In this document: one piece after another, positions 25,795 through 34,590 of the stretch
How positions within the stretch are numbered: position 1 is the first letter of the stretch
Layout of the letters: the number at the start of each line of letters is the position of its first letter
Assembly: GCA_963665705.1 (NCBI GenBank)
Contig: OY762448.1
Span: 2,914,001-2,978,000, forward strand
DNA from: Saccharicrinis sp963665705
GTDB lineage: Bacteria > Bacteroidota > Bacteroidia > Bacteroidales > Marinilabiliaceae
Direction: 5' to 3'
DNA: 64,000 nt
Notes under the pieces: generated by a model
What the model was told of the DNA's origin: nothing
What the model saw: only the letters and a program-made list of their open reading frames with translations
Database searches by the model: none
Program-made: the position numbers and the translations under genes

Positions 25795-26594
25795 TGTTAC
25801 AAATGTTTAATTATAAAATACTTTGTCTTTTCGATAATGATAGAAGTGCATAAAGATAATTGATAAAATTCAAATCTTATAACAAATAATTTTTTTAGTT
25901 AAAATAGAAATTCAATCAAAACCAACTATCTATCCATTAAACAATCAACCTTAAATATATGCTTATATATAAGTTGTTTTTGCATCCTGTTCGATACAGT
26001 TCTCCTTGTTTATTGTTAAAGTGCAGGGAGGTGTAATACAAAAAAATTACTGTAATTTTACTGTAACTTTTTGTGCTTGTAACATCTTGTTTATGAGGCA
26101 AAAATAATTTGGGATAAAATCTATTTTGTACCCTACAAGGTTAAAAAAAGGACCGATATTCCGGAAAACCGTAAAAAACGACAAAAATATTCCATCAAAT
26201 ACTGTTTTGGGGCTAAAATATTCTAGATTTTGGTGTTTTTCGGTGCTTTTTTAACTTTTCATTGGTAGGTCTTTGGTTATCCGTAGTATTTCTTTGGTTA
26301 TTCATTGGTTATTCATTGGTTCTATGGAACCGAAGAAAGACCATAAATTATCCATAAATAAACCATAGTAATTACAAAGTCATATCCTAGTCAAACCTAA
26401 AGAGTATTAAAGGATTTGTAGCAATTACCTCTTATTTATTAAGTGAGCCTTATAACAAAGCGATAAGTTAGATAGTAAACCAAGATTTATTTAGTTAGAC
26501 CGAACATAGTAATAATCAGAGCATAGGTTTTTACTTACTTTGGGAGATTACAACAATTTGTCTTTGCCTAATCATAATGGTTCATAAAAAATAC
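25795..26594. other. Non-coding stretch with short tandem repeats
   Basis: No gene is recognisable in these 800 bp. Visible structure includes two perfect tandem copies of ATTCATTGGTT (26300-26321) preceded by a degenerate third (26288-26299). A broader inverted pair, GGTCTTT (26268-26274) and AAAGACC (26336-26342), encloses them and a GGTTC-TAT-GGAACC palindrome-like core. There is also a doubled ACTGTAA near 26050. The acyl-CoA synthetase promoter should be at the left end. The rest looks like degraded accessory DNA. Confidence 0.5.
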
Positions 26595-27086
26595 CTAAAT
26601 ACATGACAAAAGTTTATAACATTCATGTAAGTCGCTGTTAATAATTGGATTGATTAACGCATTTGCGATTCTAATCAATCCGTATTTAAAGAAGCTATAA
26701 GCTCTTCTACCATGCTTTTTGACCTTGATCGGCTTAATGTTAAATGTTTGTCTATACCCGCTAAGTATGCCCAAACAAAAGCAATTGCTACAACAGCCAA
26801 TAATTTAGCAATACGCTTCAAATCAGTTAGGTGAGTATCTTCAAGGTTGAATTCACTGGTTTTAACGCCCTAAACATGGTCTCGATCTGCCAACGTTCCC
26901 TATAGTTGATTAAAGTCTGATCGTGTTGATTGAAGGAGGCAACAATACTACATTCCACTTTTCCTGTAGTTTTATTGAATGACTTAGTTCCAGAGAGATA
27001 TACTAGGTTTTTGCCGAGGTAATACATTTTATTAAAATGTTTGCAAGTCCTATTTTTTTGATATTGTTGAATAGCCAAAAAACTTT
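26595..27086 (-). pseudogene. C-terminal remnant of an IS4-type transposase, two frameshifts
   Basis: Reading the minus strand from 27086, the frame gives KNRTCKHFNKMYYLGKN... to YRERWQIETMFRALK, the Y-x2-R-x3-E-x6-K signature of IS4 transposases. One base is then missing and the expected continuation EFNLEDTHLTDLKRIAK appears in the next frame. A second missing base after HLTL shifts it again to KPIKVKKHGRRAYSFFKYG and on to a TAG at 26595-26597. The N-terminal half is absent, cut off where the MITE-like element begins. It represents a third IS4 type, different from both intact elements here. Confidence 0.85.
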
Positions 27087-27419
27087 AATAACCCGAGTTC
27101 GATTAAAATTAAAGAGCTCAGATTTTATTAAAATGCTGATATACAAAACAAATTCTTATTGTTTAACGAGATATGGTAAAAGAAGTTAACGAGGTAGATT
27201 AGTATTTTAATAGAAAGCCATCTATAATTATTGCGATAAGCGAGTGCAGAAGCATAGTTTACTTTTATTATCCTGGGAGTAGCAATAATCAAGAATTAAA
27301 CAACGATTTTCTGCTTCATATTTGTTTGACATAACCCGCTATGACTTCACAAATATCCATTGAAACTCATTATTTATAAGCGGTCTGAGCCAATAATTTT
27401 ATATCAAACTCGGGCTATT
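27087..27419. mobile_element. MITE-like element with long terminal inverted repeats
   Basis: About 333 bp bounded by inverted repeats: the left end reads AATAACCCGAGTTCGAT and the right end, reverse-complemented, AATAGCCCGAGTTTGAT (15 of 17 identical). The similarity continues inward through TAAAATTA to GCTCAGA, about 36 bp in all. No transposase reading frame lies inside. Its ends abut a truncated transposase on the left and a truncated histidine kinase on the right. No clear target duplication is visible, so it may be a deletion derivative of an IS rather than a freshly inserted MITE. Confidence 0.65.
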
Positions 27420-27832
27420 ATTTTTTAGAACCTAGCTTTATTGCCAAAAACATCAAATACAAATTTACATCAGTCGAAAAATGTAGTGCTATTGTTGATT
27501 CGATAGCTATGTCAACTGCCTTTCGAAATCTAATTTCAAATGCAGTAAAATACACTCATAAGGAAGGATTGATAAAGATAGACATACATAAAAAATTAAA
27601 TAATATTACACTTTCCATATCCGATAATGGGATTGGTATGCAAAAGGAAACATTAGGTAAATTATTTAAAATAAATTCTAACGTTCAAACTCAAGGTACA
27701 GCAAAGGAGCAAGGAACAGGACTAGGGTTAATTTTATGTCATGAAATTATTAAACAGCATGGAGGTCATATTGATGTAAAAAGTAAACTAAATGTTGGCT
27801 CAACTTTCACGATAAATATACCTGTAAATTAA
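27420..27832 (+). pseudogene. Histidine kinase remnant: ATPase domain only
   Basis: The open frame continues upstream of the ATG at 27509 to the edge of the MITE-like element (…LEPSFIAKNIKYKFTSVEK…), so the ATG is an internal methionine. The product is the HATPase_c domain: N box FRNLISNAVKYT, G1 box DNGIGM, G2 box GTGLGL, and the closing GSTFTINIPV. The sensor and histidine-containing dimerisation domains are missing and do not appear elsewhere in the window. It is most likely a dead fragment, although a free ATPase domain could still be expressed. Confidence 0.85.
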
Positions 27833-27865
27833 ATTTTTAGCGGATTACATAATTAGTGAATTGTT

Positions 27866-28693
27866 TCATGATTTTTTATTTACAATTGTACGATGTGGAT
27901 AAGGTATTTCTATTCCCTCCTTATCAAAACGCTTTTTTACAGATTCATTCATGTCGCAAGAAATAATAAAGGCATCATCATTACACTTTGCCCAAACATA
28001 TGCCCTTATTGTAATAGAATATTCTCCAAGATTAATTACTCGGATCACTACTTTAGGAGTATTTAGGGTTTTATCTTCTTCACTCCTATTATCCATTAGT
28101 AAAGGATGATTTTCAGCCTCTTCCCTAATAATTTGTTTGGCCAAATCAAGATTCGATTCGTAACTAATACCAAACTCAATAAATTTTTTAATTTTCTCTT
28201 CAATGATATTACTGTTCACTATTGTTTCCTCACTAATAATAGAATTAGGAATAATAATACGTCTGTTTTCGTAATTTCTTATAATAGTATGACGAAGTGT
28301 AATCTCCTCTACGATTCCTTTATTTGATATCCCAACCTCTATAACATCCTTAACTCGAAATGGCCGAAATATTAATATAAATATTCCACTAATAATGTTA
28401 CTAAATGCCTTTTGTGAAGCAAAACCGACTATAGCAGCAAAAATACCGGCACTGGCAAATAAGGCATTAGCTAAAGAATTTAAAGATGGTGTAATATAAA
28501 AAATAGCAATTAATCCTGCTGTATAAACAATGAATGATATAGAATTTTTTAAAAATGAAAAATTTGTTGGATCAACATTAACTTTTAATGATTGACGTTT
28601 AATAAACATGCCCATTATTTTTCTATTTATTAATGTAAATAAATAGGCACTTATAATAATTATGACAACTTTAAGCCAATAATACCAATCCAT
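27866..28693 (-). CDS. MscS-family mechanosensitive ion channel
   Basis: The 275-residue protein has three N-terminal membrane helices. The third, pore-lining one carries the small-residue pattern ANALFASAGIFAAIVGFASQ, followed by the MscS beta-domain entry AFSNIISGIFILIFRPFRVKDVIEVG. The C-terminal alpha/beta cytoplasmic domain ends in FDKEGIEIPYPHRTIV. Size and order match the small MscS channels that release solutes under hypo-osmotic shock. Another MscS gene, with a related C-terminus, is cut by the right edge of the window. It converges on the kinase remnant. Confidence 0.92.
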   Translation of the reverse strand: MDWYYWLKVVIIIISAYLFTLINRKIMGMFIKRQSLKVNVDPTNFSFLKNSISFIVYTAGLIAIFYITPSLNSLANALFASAGIFAAIVGFASQKAFSNIISGIFILIFRPFRVKDVIEVGISNKGIVEEITLRHTIIRNYENRRIIIPNSIISEETIVNSNIIEEKIKKFIEFGISYESNLDLAKQIIREEAENHPLLMDNRSEEDKTLNTPKVVIRVINLGEYSITIRAYVWAKCNDDAFIISCDMNESVKKRFDKEGIEIPYPHRTIVNKKS

Positions 28694-28758
28694 GATTATA
28701 GAATATTACAAATTTTCAGAAAGTTATTTACCATTATCAATCCATCAGCTCCAGATAC

Positions 28759-29271
28759 TTACGGGTGAGATTGAAATCCATATATAGGTTTATTTTTATG
28801 CTTAATAATTTCAGTAGAACAGGTATCAGAAACACCTAAACTATCAAAATTTTCAGGTAGCTCCGAAACATAATAAGAGTGTCGTTTTACTAACGTTACT
28901 TCTTCCTTATTAATCCCATTAAAAATAGGGTCTTCGGGCTTCACAATAGTCACTATCTCCTTTTTCCCATGGTATTCAGCCAACTTTTTAATACGTCCTC
29001 TATAAGCAACTGCTATAATCTCATGTCCTAAACAAAACCCCAAAACAGGAACATTAAAATTCATAAGAGCAACAAAATTAGCTGTTAGATTGAGTGGTTC
29101 ATAAGGATTGCCTTTCCCCCCTGATAGAATAATCCCCTTTATTTTTGTCTTTGCAGATAAGGTTATAGGCTGATTGTGATCAAAAAATACATAATCAAAA
29201 TCTTGTTCAGATAAAAACTGACGCTTAAACTTTTTAATAAAAGCACTTTGATTATCAATAATTAATAGCAT
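28759..29271 (-). CDS. Class I glutamine-amidotransferase-like protein, truncated at the triad Glu
   Basis: About 170 residues resembling the glutaminase domain of GMP synthase and anthranilate synthase component II. The nucleophile is Cys80 in LGFCLGHE and the catalytic His169 is in YGFQSHP. The family continues His-Pro-Glu, with Glu completing the triad; here the codon after HP is TAA, and reading on gives VSGADGIDNGK and a second stop, which resembles the normal C-terminus HPEVSG. A single GAA-to-TAA change would explain this. The start is set at ATG 29271 (MLLIIDNQ) rather than 29313. No partner synthase is nearby. Probably inactive. Confidence 0.7.
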   Translation of the reverse strand: MLLIIDNQSAFIKKFKRQFLSEQDFDYVFFDHNQPITLSAKTKIKGIILSGGKGNPYEPLNLTANFVALMNFNVPVLGFCLGHEIIAVAYRGRIKKLAEYHGKKEIVTIVKPEDPIFNGINKEEVTLVKRHSYYVSELPENFDSLGVSDTCSTEIIKHKNKPIYGFQSHP

Positions 29272-29530
29272 ACTAATTACATTAAAACAATTACATATAT
29301 AATTTAAACACAAATAAATTTTATTACAACTACTAAAATAAGCTTAAGTAATTATTTGTGCATAAACATAGTAATTTTTACAACTGTATTTACATCTATT
29401 CTCTTTTTATAAATAAAATATCACTACAACATCAGTAATATATTAGCATTTATATCACACATTAAAAACATACTATTTTATTGTGTAAGAGTATACTACC
29501 CTGGCTTTTATCAAAACCTATAAAACAAAA

Positions 29531-29556
29531 AAGGCATCCTCAGTAGAGGATGCCTT
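29531..29556 (-). terminator. Intrinsic terminator after nifJ
   Basis: Perfect 11-bp stem AAGGCATCCTC (29531-29541) and GAGGATGCCTT (29546-29556) with a 4-nt loop; the preceding plus-strand A-run gives the minus-strand T-run. It is 21 nt after the nifJ stop. Confidence 0.93.
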
Positions 29557-29576
29557 AATATATGAATTTCTATTTC

Positions 29577-32500
29577 TTAGAATTCCATTTTAGATTGACG
29601 AACATAACCGTTGTAACGCCATTTAGCATTATCTTCAGCTACTTTAAATAATTCTTCTGCTTCTGCAGGGAATTGTTTCATCAATGAAGTATAACGGATT
29701 TCACCTTTCAAGAAGTCTTGGAATTTAGACCAATCTGGCTCTTTAGAGTCTAACATGAATGGGTTTTTACCTTCAGCTTCTAAATCAGGATTAAATCTCC
29801 ATAGGTGGAAGTAACCACACTCAACAGCTTTTTTCTGTTCAGTTTGTGCTTTACCCATACCTGCAGTTAAACCATGGTTAATACATGGAGCATAAGCAAT
29901 AATGATAGATGGACCATCAAATGCTTCAGCTTCACGAATAGCTTTAAATGTTTGAGCCTGATTAGCACCCATAGCAATTTGAGCTACATATACATAACCA
30001 TAAGTTGTTGCCATTAGACCAAGATCCTTTTTACGGATTTTCTTACCTGAAGCAGCAAACTTAGCAACAGCACCTACAGGAGTAGATTTTGAAGCCTGAC
30101 CACCAGTATTAGAGTAAACCTCAGTATCAACAACTAAAACATTTACATCTTGTCCTGATGCTAATACATGGTCAAGACCACCGTAACCGATGTCATAAGC
30201 CCAACCATCTCCACCAATAATCCATTGAGATTGTTTAGTGATGTATTGTTTTACTTTAGCTAATTCATTACAGATATCACAGCTACAAGCATCAATCATT
30301 GGAGAAAGTTTTGCTGAGATAGCTTTAGTAATCTCACCGTCTTTACGATTTTCAATCCACTCAGTAAATAAAGCTTTCATTTCATCAGAACAACTGTCTG
30401 ACTCTAAACCTTCTTTCATTAAACGCTCAACACGATCACGCATTTTCTCTGTAGCAACAGCCATACCTAAACCATACTCTGCATTGTCTTCAAATAAAGA
30501 GTTAGCCCAAGCAGGACCACATCCTTTATCGTTCAAGGTATATGGAGTAGATGGTGCAGAACCAGAATAAATAGATGTACAACCAGTTGCATTTGCAATC
30601 ATTTGGCGATCACCAAATAATTGAGAAATTAATTTTACATATGGAGTTTCACCACAACCAGAACAAGCTCCAGAGAACTCGAATAATGGAGTAGCAAATT
30701 GAGAAGACTTAACATTAGATTTAGTATCTACTAAATCTTGTTTAGAACCTACTTTTTCAACACAATAATCCCAATTTTCCTGGTTGTCATATTGAGAAGC
30801 GATAGGCTTCATCACAAGTGCTTTAGTTTTAGCAGGACAAACATCAACACAGTTTCCACAGTCAAGACAGTCAAGAACATCAACTTGCATACGGAAATTC
30901 ATTCCTTTTAATGCAGCAGGAGCTTTCACTTCCAAGGTATCACCTTTAAAGTCAGCAACTTCTTTTTCATCTAAAACGAATGGACGAATAGCAGCGTGAG
31001 GACAAACGTAAGCACATTGGTTACATTGGATACAGTTTTCAGGAATCCATTCAGGAACACTAGCTGCAACACCACGTTTTTCATATTTAGATGTACCTTG
31101 ATCCCAAGTACCATCTTCACGACCTTTAAATGCAGAAACAGGAAGATCATCTCCAACTTGAGCATTAATAGGACGAACAACATTATTTACAAATTCAGTA
31201 CCAGCTGTTGGGTATTCTAATGAACCTTCAAGGCTAGCCCATTCTGCAGGAACTTCAATCTTAACAACTTCACCACCCTGATCTACAGCAGCGTAGTTCA
31301 TATTAACAATTTTTTCTCCTTTTTTACCGTAAGATTTTACGATAAATTTCTTCATTTGCTCAACAGCTTGTTCGTAAGGAATTACGCCTGTAATTTTGAA
31401 GAATGCTGATTGAAGAATAGTATTTGTACGATTACCTAATCCAATACCTGCAGCAATATCTGTTGCGTTGATAGTGTATAGGCTAATGTTGTTTTTAGCA
31501 AAGTAAGCTTTAACATTATCAGGAAGATTTTTCTTAACCTCTTCTTCAGACCATACAGTGTTTAATAAGAATGTACCGTCTTTCTTTAAACCTTTTGTTA
31601 CATCATATAAATTCAAGTAAGCCTGAACGTGACATGCAACAAAGTTTGGAGTCATTACCAAATAAGTAGAACGGATTGGGTCATCACCAAAACGAAGGTG
31701 AGAACAAGTGAAACCTCCAGATTTTTTAGAGTCATAAGCAAAATAAGCCTGACAATATTTATCTGTGTTATCACCAATAATTTTGATAGAGTTTTTGTTA
31801 GCACCTACAGTACCATCGGCACCTAAACCATAGAATTTAGCTTCAAAAGGACCATTTGCTAATTCGATTTCTTCTTTTGCAGGAAGAGAAGTGAATGTAA
31901 CATCATCAACGATACCAACTGTAAATCCATTTTTAGGTTCTGGTAATGCAAGGTTTTCGTAAATAGAAATAACCTGAGCAGGAGTAAAGTCTTTAGAAGA
32001 AAGACCATAACGACCACCTACAATTACAGGAGCATTCTCTTTACCATAGAATGTATCTTTAACATCTAAGTATAATGGTTCGCCAGTTGCACCTGGTTCT
32101 TTAGTACGATCAAGTACTGCGATTGTTTTAGCAGTATCTGGAACTGCAGCTAAGAAGTGTTTTGCTGAGAATGGACGGTACAAGTGTACTGCAACCATAC
32201 CTACTTTTTCACCTTTAGCAACTAATTCATCAATACCTTCTTTAATTGCTTCACAACCTGATCCCATAGCAATGATTACGCGCTCTGCGTCTTCAGCACC
32301 ATAATAATCAAATAAACCATATTTACGACCAGTAATTTTGTTAAGCTCTTTGATGTAGTGCTCAACTGTATCAGCAACAGTGTCATAATATGGGTTACAA
32401 GCTTCACGAGCCTGAAAATAAACATCTGGATTTTGCGCCATACCACGAGCTACTGGGTGAGCTGGGTTAAGTGCACGATCACGAAATGCCTGAAGATCAT

Positions 32501-33098
32501 CTTTATCAAATAATGGTTCAAGATCTTCAATATCTAATTGTTCAATTTTTTGAATCTCATGAGAAGTACGGAATCCATCAAAGAAGTGTACGAAAGGAAC
32601 ACGAGATTTAAGAGAAGTTAAATGAGCAACTGCTGCTAAATCCATTACTTCTTGTACTGAACCAGTAGCAAACATTGCACATCCTGTTTGGCGAACTGCC
32701 ATAACATCCTGATGATCACCAAATATAGATAATGCATGAGATGCTAATGAACGAGCCGAAACATGATAAACACCTGGTAATAATTCACCAGCTACTTTAT
32801 ACATGTTAGGGATCATTAATAATAACCCTTGAGATGCAGTAAAAGTGTTACATAAAGTACCAGCTTGAAGAGCACCGTGCATAGCACCTGCAGCACCAGC
32901 CTCTGATTGCATTTCTTCTACTTTTACTGTCTCACCAAAAATGTTTTTACGGCCTACAGCAGCCCATTCGTCACAATATTCAGCCATTGTTGACGACGGT
33001 GTGATTGGGTAGATAGCAGCCACCTCACTAAACATATAAGCGATGTGTGCAGCAGCTTGGTTACCATCACAGGTAAGAAACTTCTTTTGTTTAACCAT
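29577..33098 (-). CDS. nifJ: Pyruvate:ferredoxin (flavodoxin) oxidoreductase
   Basis: This 1,173-residue single-chain PFOR converts pyruvate and CoA to acetyl-CoA and CO2, reducing ferredoxin. In order: the N-terminal pyrimidine-binding domain (YPITPSSTMAEYCDEW), the CoA and core domains, and two 4Fe-4S clusters of ferredoxin type in CIQCNQCAYVCPHAA and CLDCGNCVDVCP. Next come the proximal-cluster cysteines in GACSGCGETPY and NATGC, and the TPP-binding GDGWAYDIGYGG with a later NTGGQ. All domains are complete and the length is standard. It indicates fermentative, oxygen-sensitive pyruvate metabolism and pairs logically with ppdK. Transcribed alone. Confidence 0.97.
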   Translation of the reverse strand: MVKQKKFLTCDGNQAAAHIAYMFSEVAAIYPITPSSTMAEYCDEWAAVGRKNIFGETVKVEEMQSEAGAAGAMHGALQAGTLCNTFTASQGLLLMIPNMYKVAGELLPGVYHVSARSLASHALSIFGDHQDVMAVRQTGCAMFATGSVQEVMDLAAVAHLTSLKSRVPFVHFFDGFRTSHEIQKIEQLDIEDLEPLFDKDDLQAFRDRALNPAHPVARGMAQNPDVYFQAREACNPYYDTVADTVEHYIKELNKITGRKYGLFDYYGAEDAERVIIAMGSGCEAIKEGIDELVAKGEKVGMVAVHLYRPFSAKHFLAAVPDTAKTIAVLDRTKEPGATGEPLYLDVKDTFYGKENAPVIVGGRYGLSSKDFTPAQVISIYENLALPEPKNGFTVGIVDDVTFTSLPAKEEIELANGPFEAKFYGLGADGTVGANKNSIKIIGDNTDKYCQAYFAYDSKKSGGFTCSHLRFGDDPIRSTYLVMTPNFVACHVQAYLNLYDVTKGLKKDGTFLLNTVWSEEEVKKNLPDNVKAYFAKNNISLYTINATDIAAGIGLGNRTNTILQSAFFKITGVIPYEQAVEQMKKFIVKSYGKKGEKIVNMNYAAVDQGGEVVKIEVPAEWASLEGSLEYPTAGTEFVNNVVRPINAQVGDDLPVSAFKGREDGTWDQGTSKYEKRGVAASVPEWIPENCIQCNQCAYVCPHAAIRPFVLDEKEVADFKGDTLEVKAPAALKGMNFRMQVDVLDCLDCGNCVDVCPAKTKALVMKPIASQYDNQENWDYCVEKVGSKQDLVDTKSNVKSSQFATPLFEFSGACSGCGETPYVKLISQLFGDRQMIANATGCTSIYSGSAPSTPYTLNDKGCGPAWANSLFEDNAEYGLGMAVATEKMRDRVERLMKEGLESDSCSDEMKALFTEWIENRKDGEITKAISAKLSPMIDACSCDICNELAKVKQYITKQSQWIIGGDGWAYDIGYGGLDHVLASGQDVNVLVVDTEVYSNTGGQASKSTPVGAVAKFAASGKKIRKKDLGLMATTYGYVYVAQIAMGANQAQTFKAIREAEAFDGPSIIIAYAPCINHGLTAGMGKAQTEQKKAVECGYFHLWRFNPDLEAEGKNPFMLDSKEPDWSKFQDFLKGEIRYTSLMKQFPAEAEELFKVAEDNAKWRYNGYVRQSKMEF

Positions 33099-33190
33099 TT
33101 CTTTACTATTTAAGTTTTAACTACTATTATTTAGAATTATTCTACACTACTGATACTCAACAAATAAAATTACAACTTTATAGCTAATTT

Positions 33191-34369
33191 TTAATATAAA
33201 AAACCAAATAACCACAAAGGAATAATATTCTTATCTCCTCTTTCAATCATATCTTTTGCGATTAGTAATTCCTTATTTGTCTTTTCTTTAATTTCACTTT
33301 GTTCACGAACTACAAAATCAAACTTTTCATCAACCTTAAAGTCACCTTTTTTTGAAACGGTTAGTTCATGTATACTTCCTACTTGGTTATAAAAAAACGT
33401 TTTTAATAAATTAATTTTATCAACTGCGTTTCTATTAATACATTGAATCAAATTAGGATTGTGCAAATAAATCAAAGATGGTTTTTTTTGCATATCCTCA
33501 GGTCCATCATATAACAACTTTACCAGTCTTGCCTGTCTTAAATAATACAAGTAATTCATTACTGTTGCTCTTGACGTACCAATATGTGCACTTAACTTGC
33601 TAACATTAGGTTGAAAAGGTACATCCTGAGCAATACTGAAGAGTAATTTTCGTAATCTTGGCAAATATTTCAATTCTATTTGTCTTAAAAAACTAATGTC
33701 AATTTCAAGAATTAAATTGACGCTCTTCATTAAATTTTCGGTATAATGTTGTTCATCCAAATAAAAAGGATAATATCCATATTCAAGGTAATCATCAAAA
33801 TATGCCAGAGGTTTTATATCTTTTACTATTTCAGAAGCAATTTTATCGTGATTAGTTAAAATCTCTTCAAATGTATAAGATTTAAATTTTTTTCCTGTTT
33901 TCAACTGCAAAAACTCTCTAAACGAAAATCCTTCCAGTTTATAAGAATGGACTAAGTCTCTCAAATGTGGATTTTCCTCCCTTAGTCTCATTACAGTAGA
34001 TCCAGAAAATACAATCTGTAAATCTGTAAAATTCTCATAACAATATTTCAACTCTTCAGACCAACCCGGGTATTTATAAACCTGGTCAAGAACCAACGTT
34101 TTGCCACCGGTTTTTCTAAACTGATCGGCAAAAGAAATAATACTGTGTTCCGAAAAATAGAGGTTATTAAGATTAACGTACAAACATGACTTATCTAGTC
34201 CGTATTTTGATTTCGCGAAATCTAATAGAAAATTAGTTTTACCAATTCCCCTTGTTCCTTTTATTCCGATTAAACGATGGTTCCAGTCAATTTCATCCAT
34301 CAACTGCCTTTTAATTGGAACCTTTAAGTTATTAATCAGAAATTTATGTGTTTCAAAAAATGATTGCAC
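33191..34369 (-). CDS. AAA-type ATPase with DUF4143-like C-terminus
   Basis: The 392-residue protein has a Walker A motif at residues 38-45 (GTRGIGKT), a Walker B-like strand in KTLVLDQVYKYP, and a sensor-1-like FSGSTVMRLREE. The middle carries HSYKLEGFSFREFLQLKTGK, and the C-terminal half includes a winged-helix-like segment (VSKLSAHIGTSRATVMNYLYYLRQARLV). This is the AAA_14/DUF4143 arrangement of a large prokaryotic ATPase family whose role is uncertain and sometimes linked to toxin-antitoxin or mobile DNA. It lies between nifJ and rho with no obvious partner. Family placement is good; function unknown. Confidence 0.85.
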   Translation of the reverse strand: MQSFFETHKFLINNLKVPIKRQLMDEIDWNHRLIGIKGTRGIGKTNFLLDFAKSKYGLDKSCLYVNLNNLYFSEHSIISFADQFRKTGGKTLVLDQVYKYPGWSEELKYCYENFTDLQIVFSGSTVMRLREENPHLRDLVHSYKLEGFSFREFLQLKTGKKFKSYTFEEILTNHDKIASEIVKDIKPLAYFDDYLEYGYYPFYLDEQHYTENLMKSVNLILEIDISFLRQIELKYLPRLRKLLFSIAQDVPFQPNVSKLSAHIGTSRATVMNYLYYLRQARLVKLLYDGPEDMQKKPSLIYLHNPNLIQCINRNAVDKINLLKTFFYNQVGSIHELTVSKKGDFKVDEKFDFVVREQSEIKEKTNKELLIAKDMIERGDKNIIPLWLFGFLY

Positions 34370-34540
34370 TTTATCTTTTTCAATAATTGATGTACAAATG
34401 TAATATTAGAATGGTAAAATTTGCAATGTAGAGATTACAATTTAAACATTAAGCTGTAATTTATACTTATTAAAAATAACAGATAATTAGAAAATACAGT
34501 TAACAGTTAATATCATATATTGAAATTTAAAGCATAAAAA

Positions 34541-34563
34541 AAGCTGCTTTAACAAAGCAGCTT
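34541..34563 (-). terminator. Intrinsic terminator after rho
   Basis: Stem AAGCTGCTTT (34541-34550) and AAAGCAGCTT (34554-34563) with a 3-nt loop, preceded on the plus strand by six A residues that become the minus-strand T-run, 28 nt after the rho stop. Confidence 0.88.
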
Positions 34564-34590
34564 TAGTAATATATATCTTAATATTAACTA

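Noticed and set aside
25795..26594. tRNA or rRNA gene in the gene-free stretch
   Set aside because: No cloverleaf with a T-loop or anticodon arm and no rRNA-like sequence could be found on either strand.
27509..27832. Complete 107-residue ATPase-domain protein
   Set aside because: The frame continues upstream with kinase-like sequence to the edge of the MITE-like element, so the ATG is internal and the gene is truncated.
30238..31826. Several open frames antisense to nifJ
   Set aside because: They overlap a fully supported coding gene and show no protein-like motifs; similar shadows occur antisense to purL, rho and the transposases.
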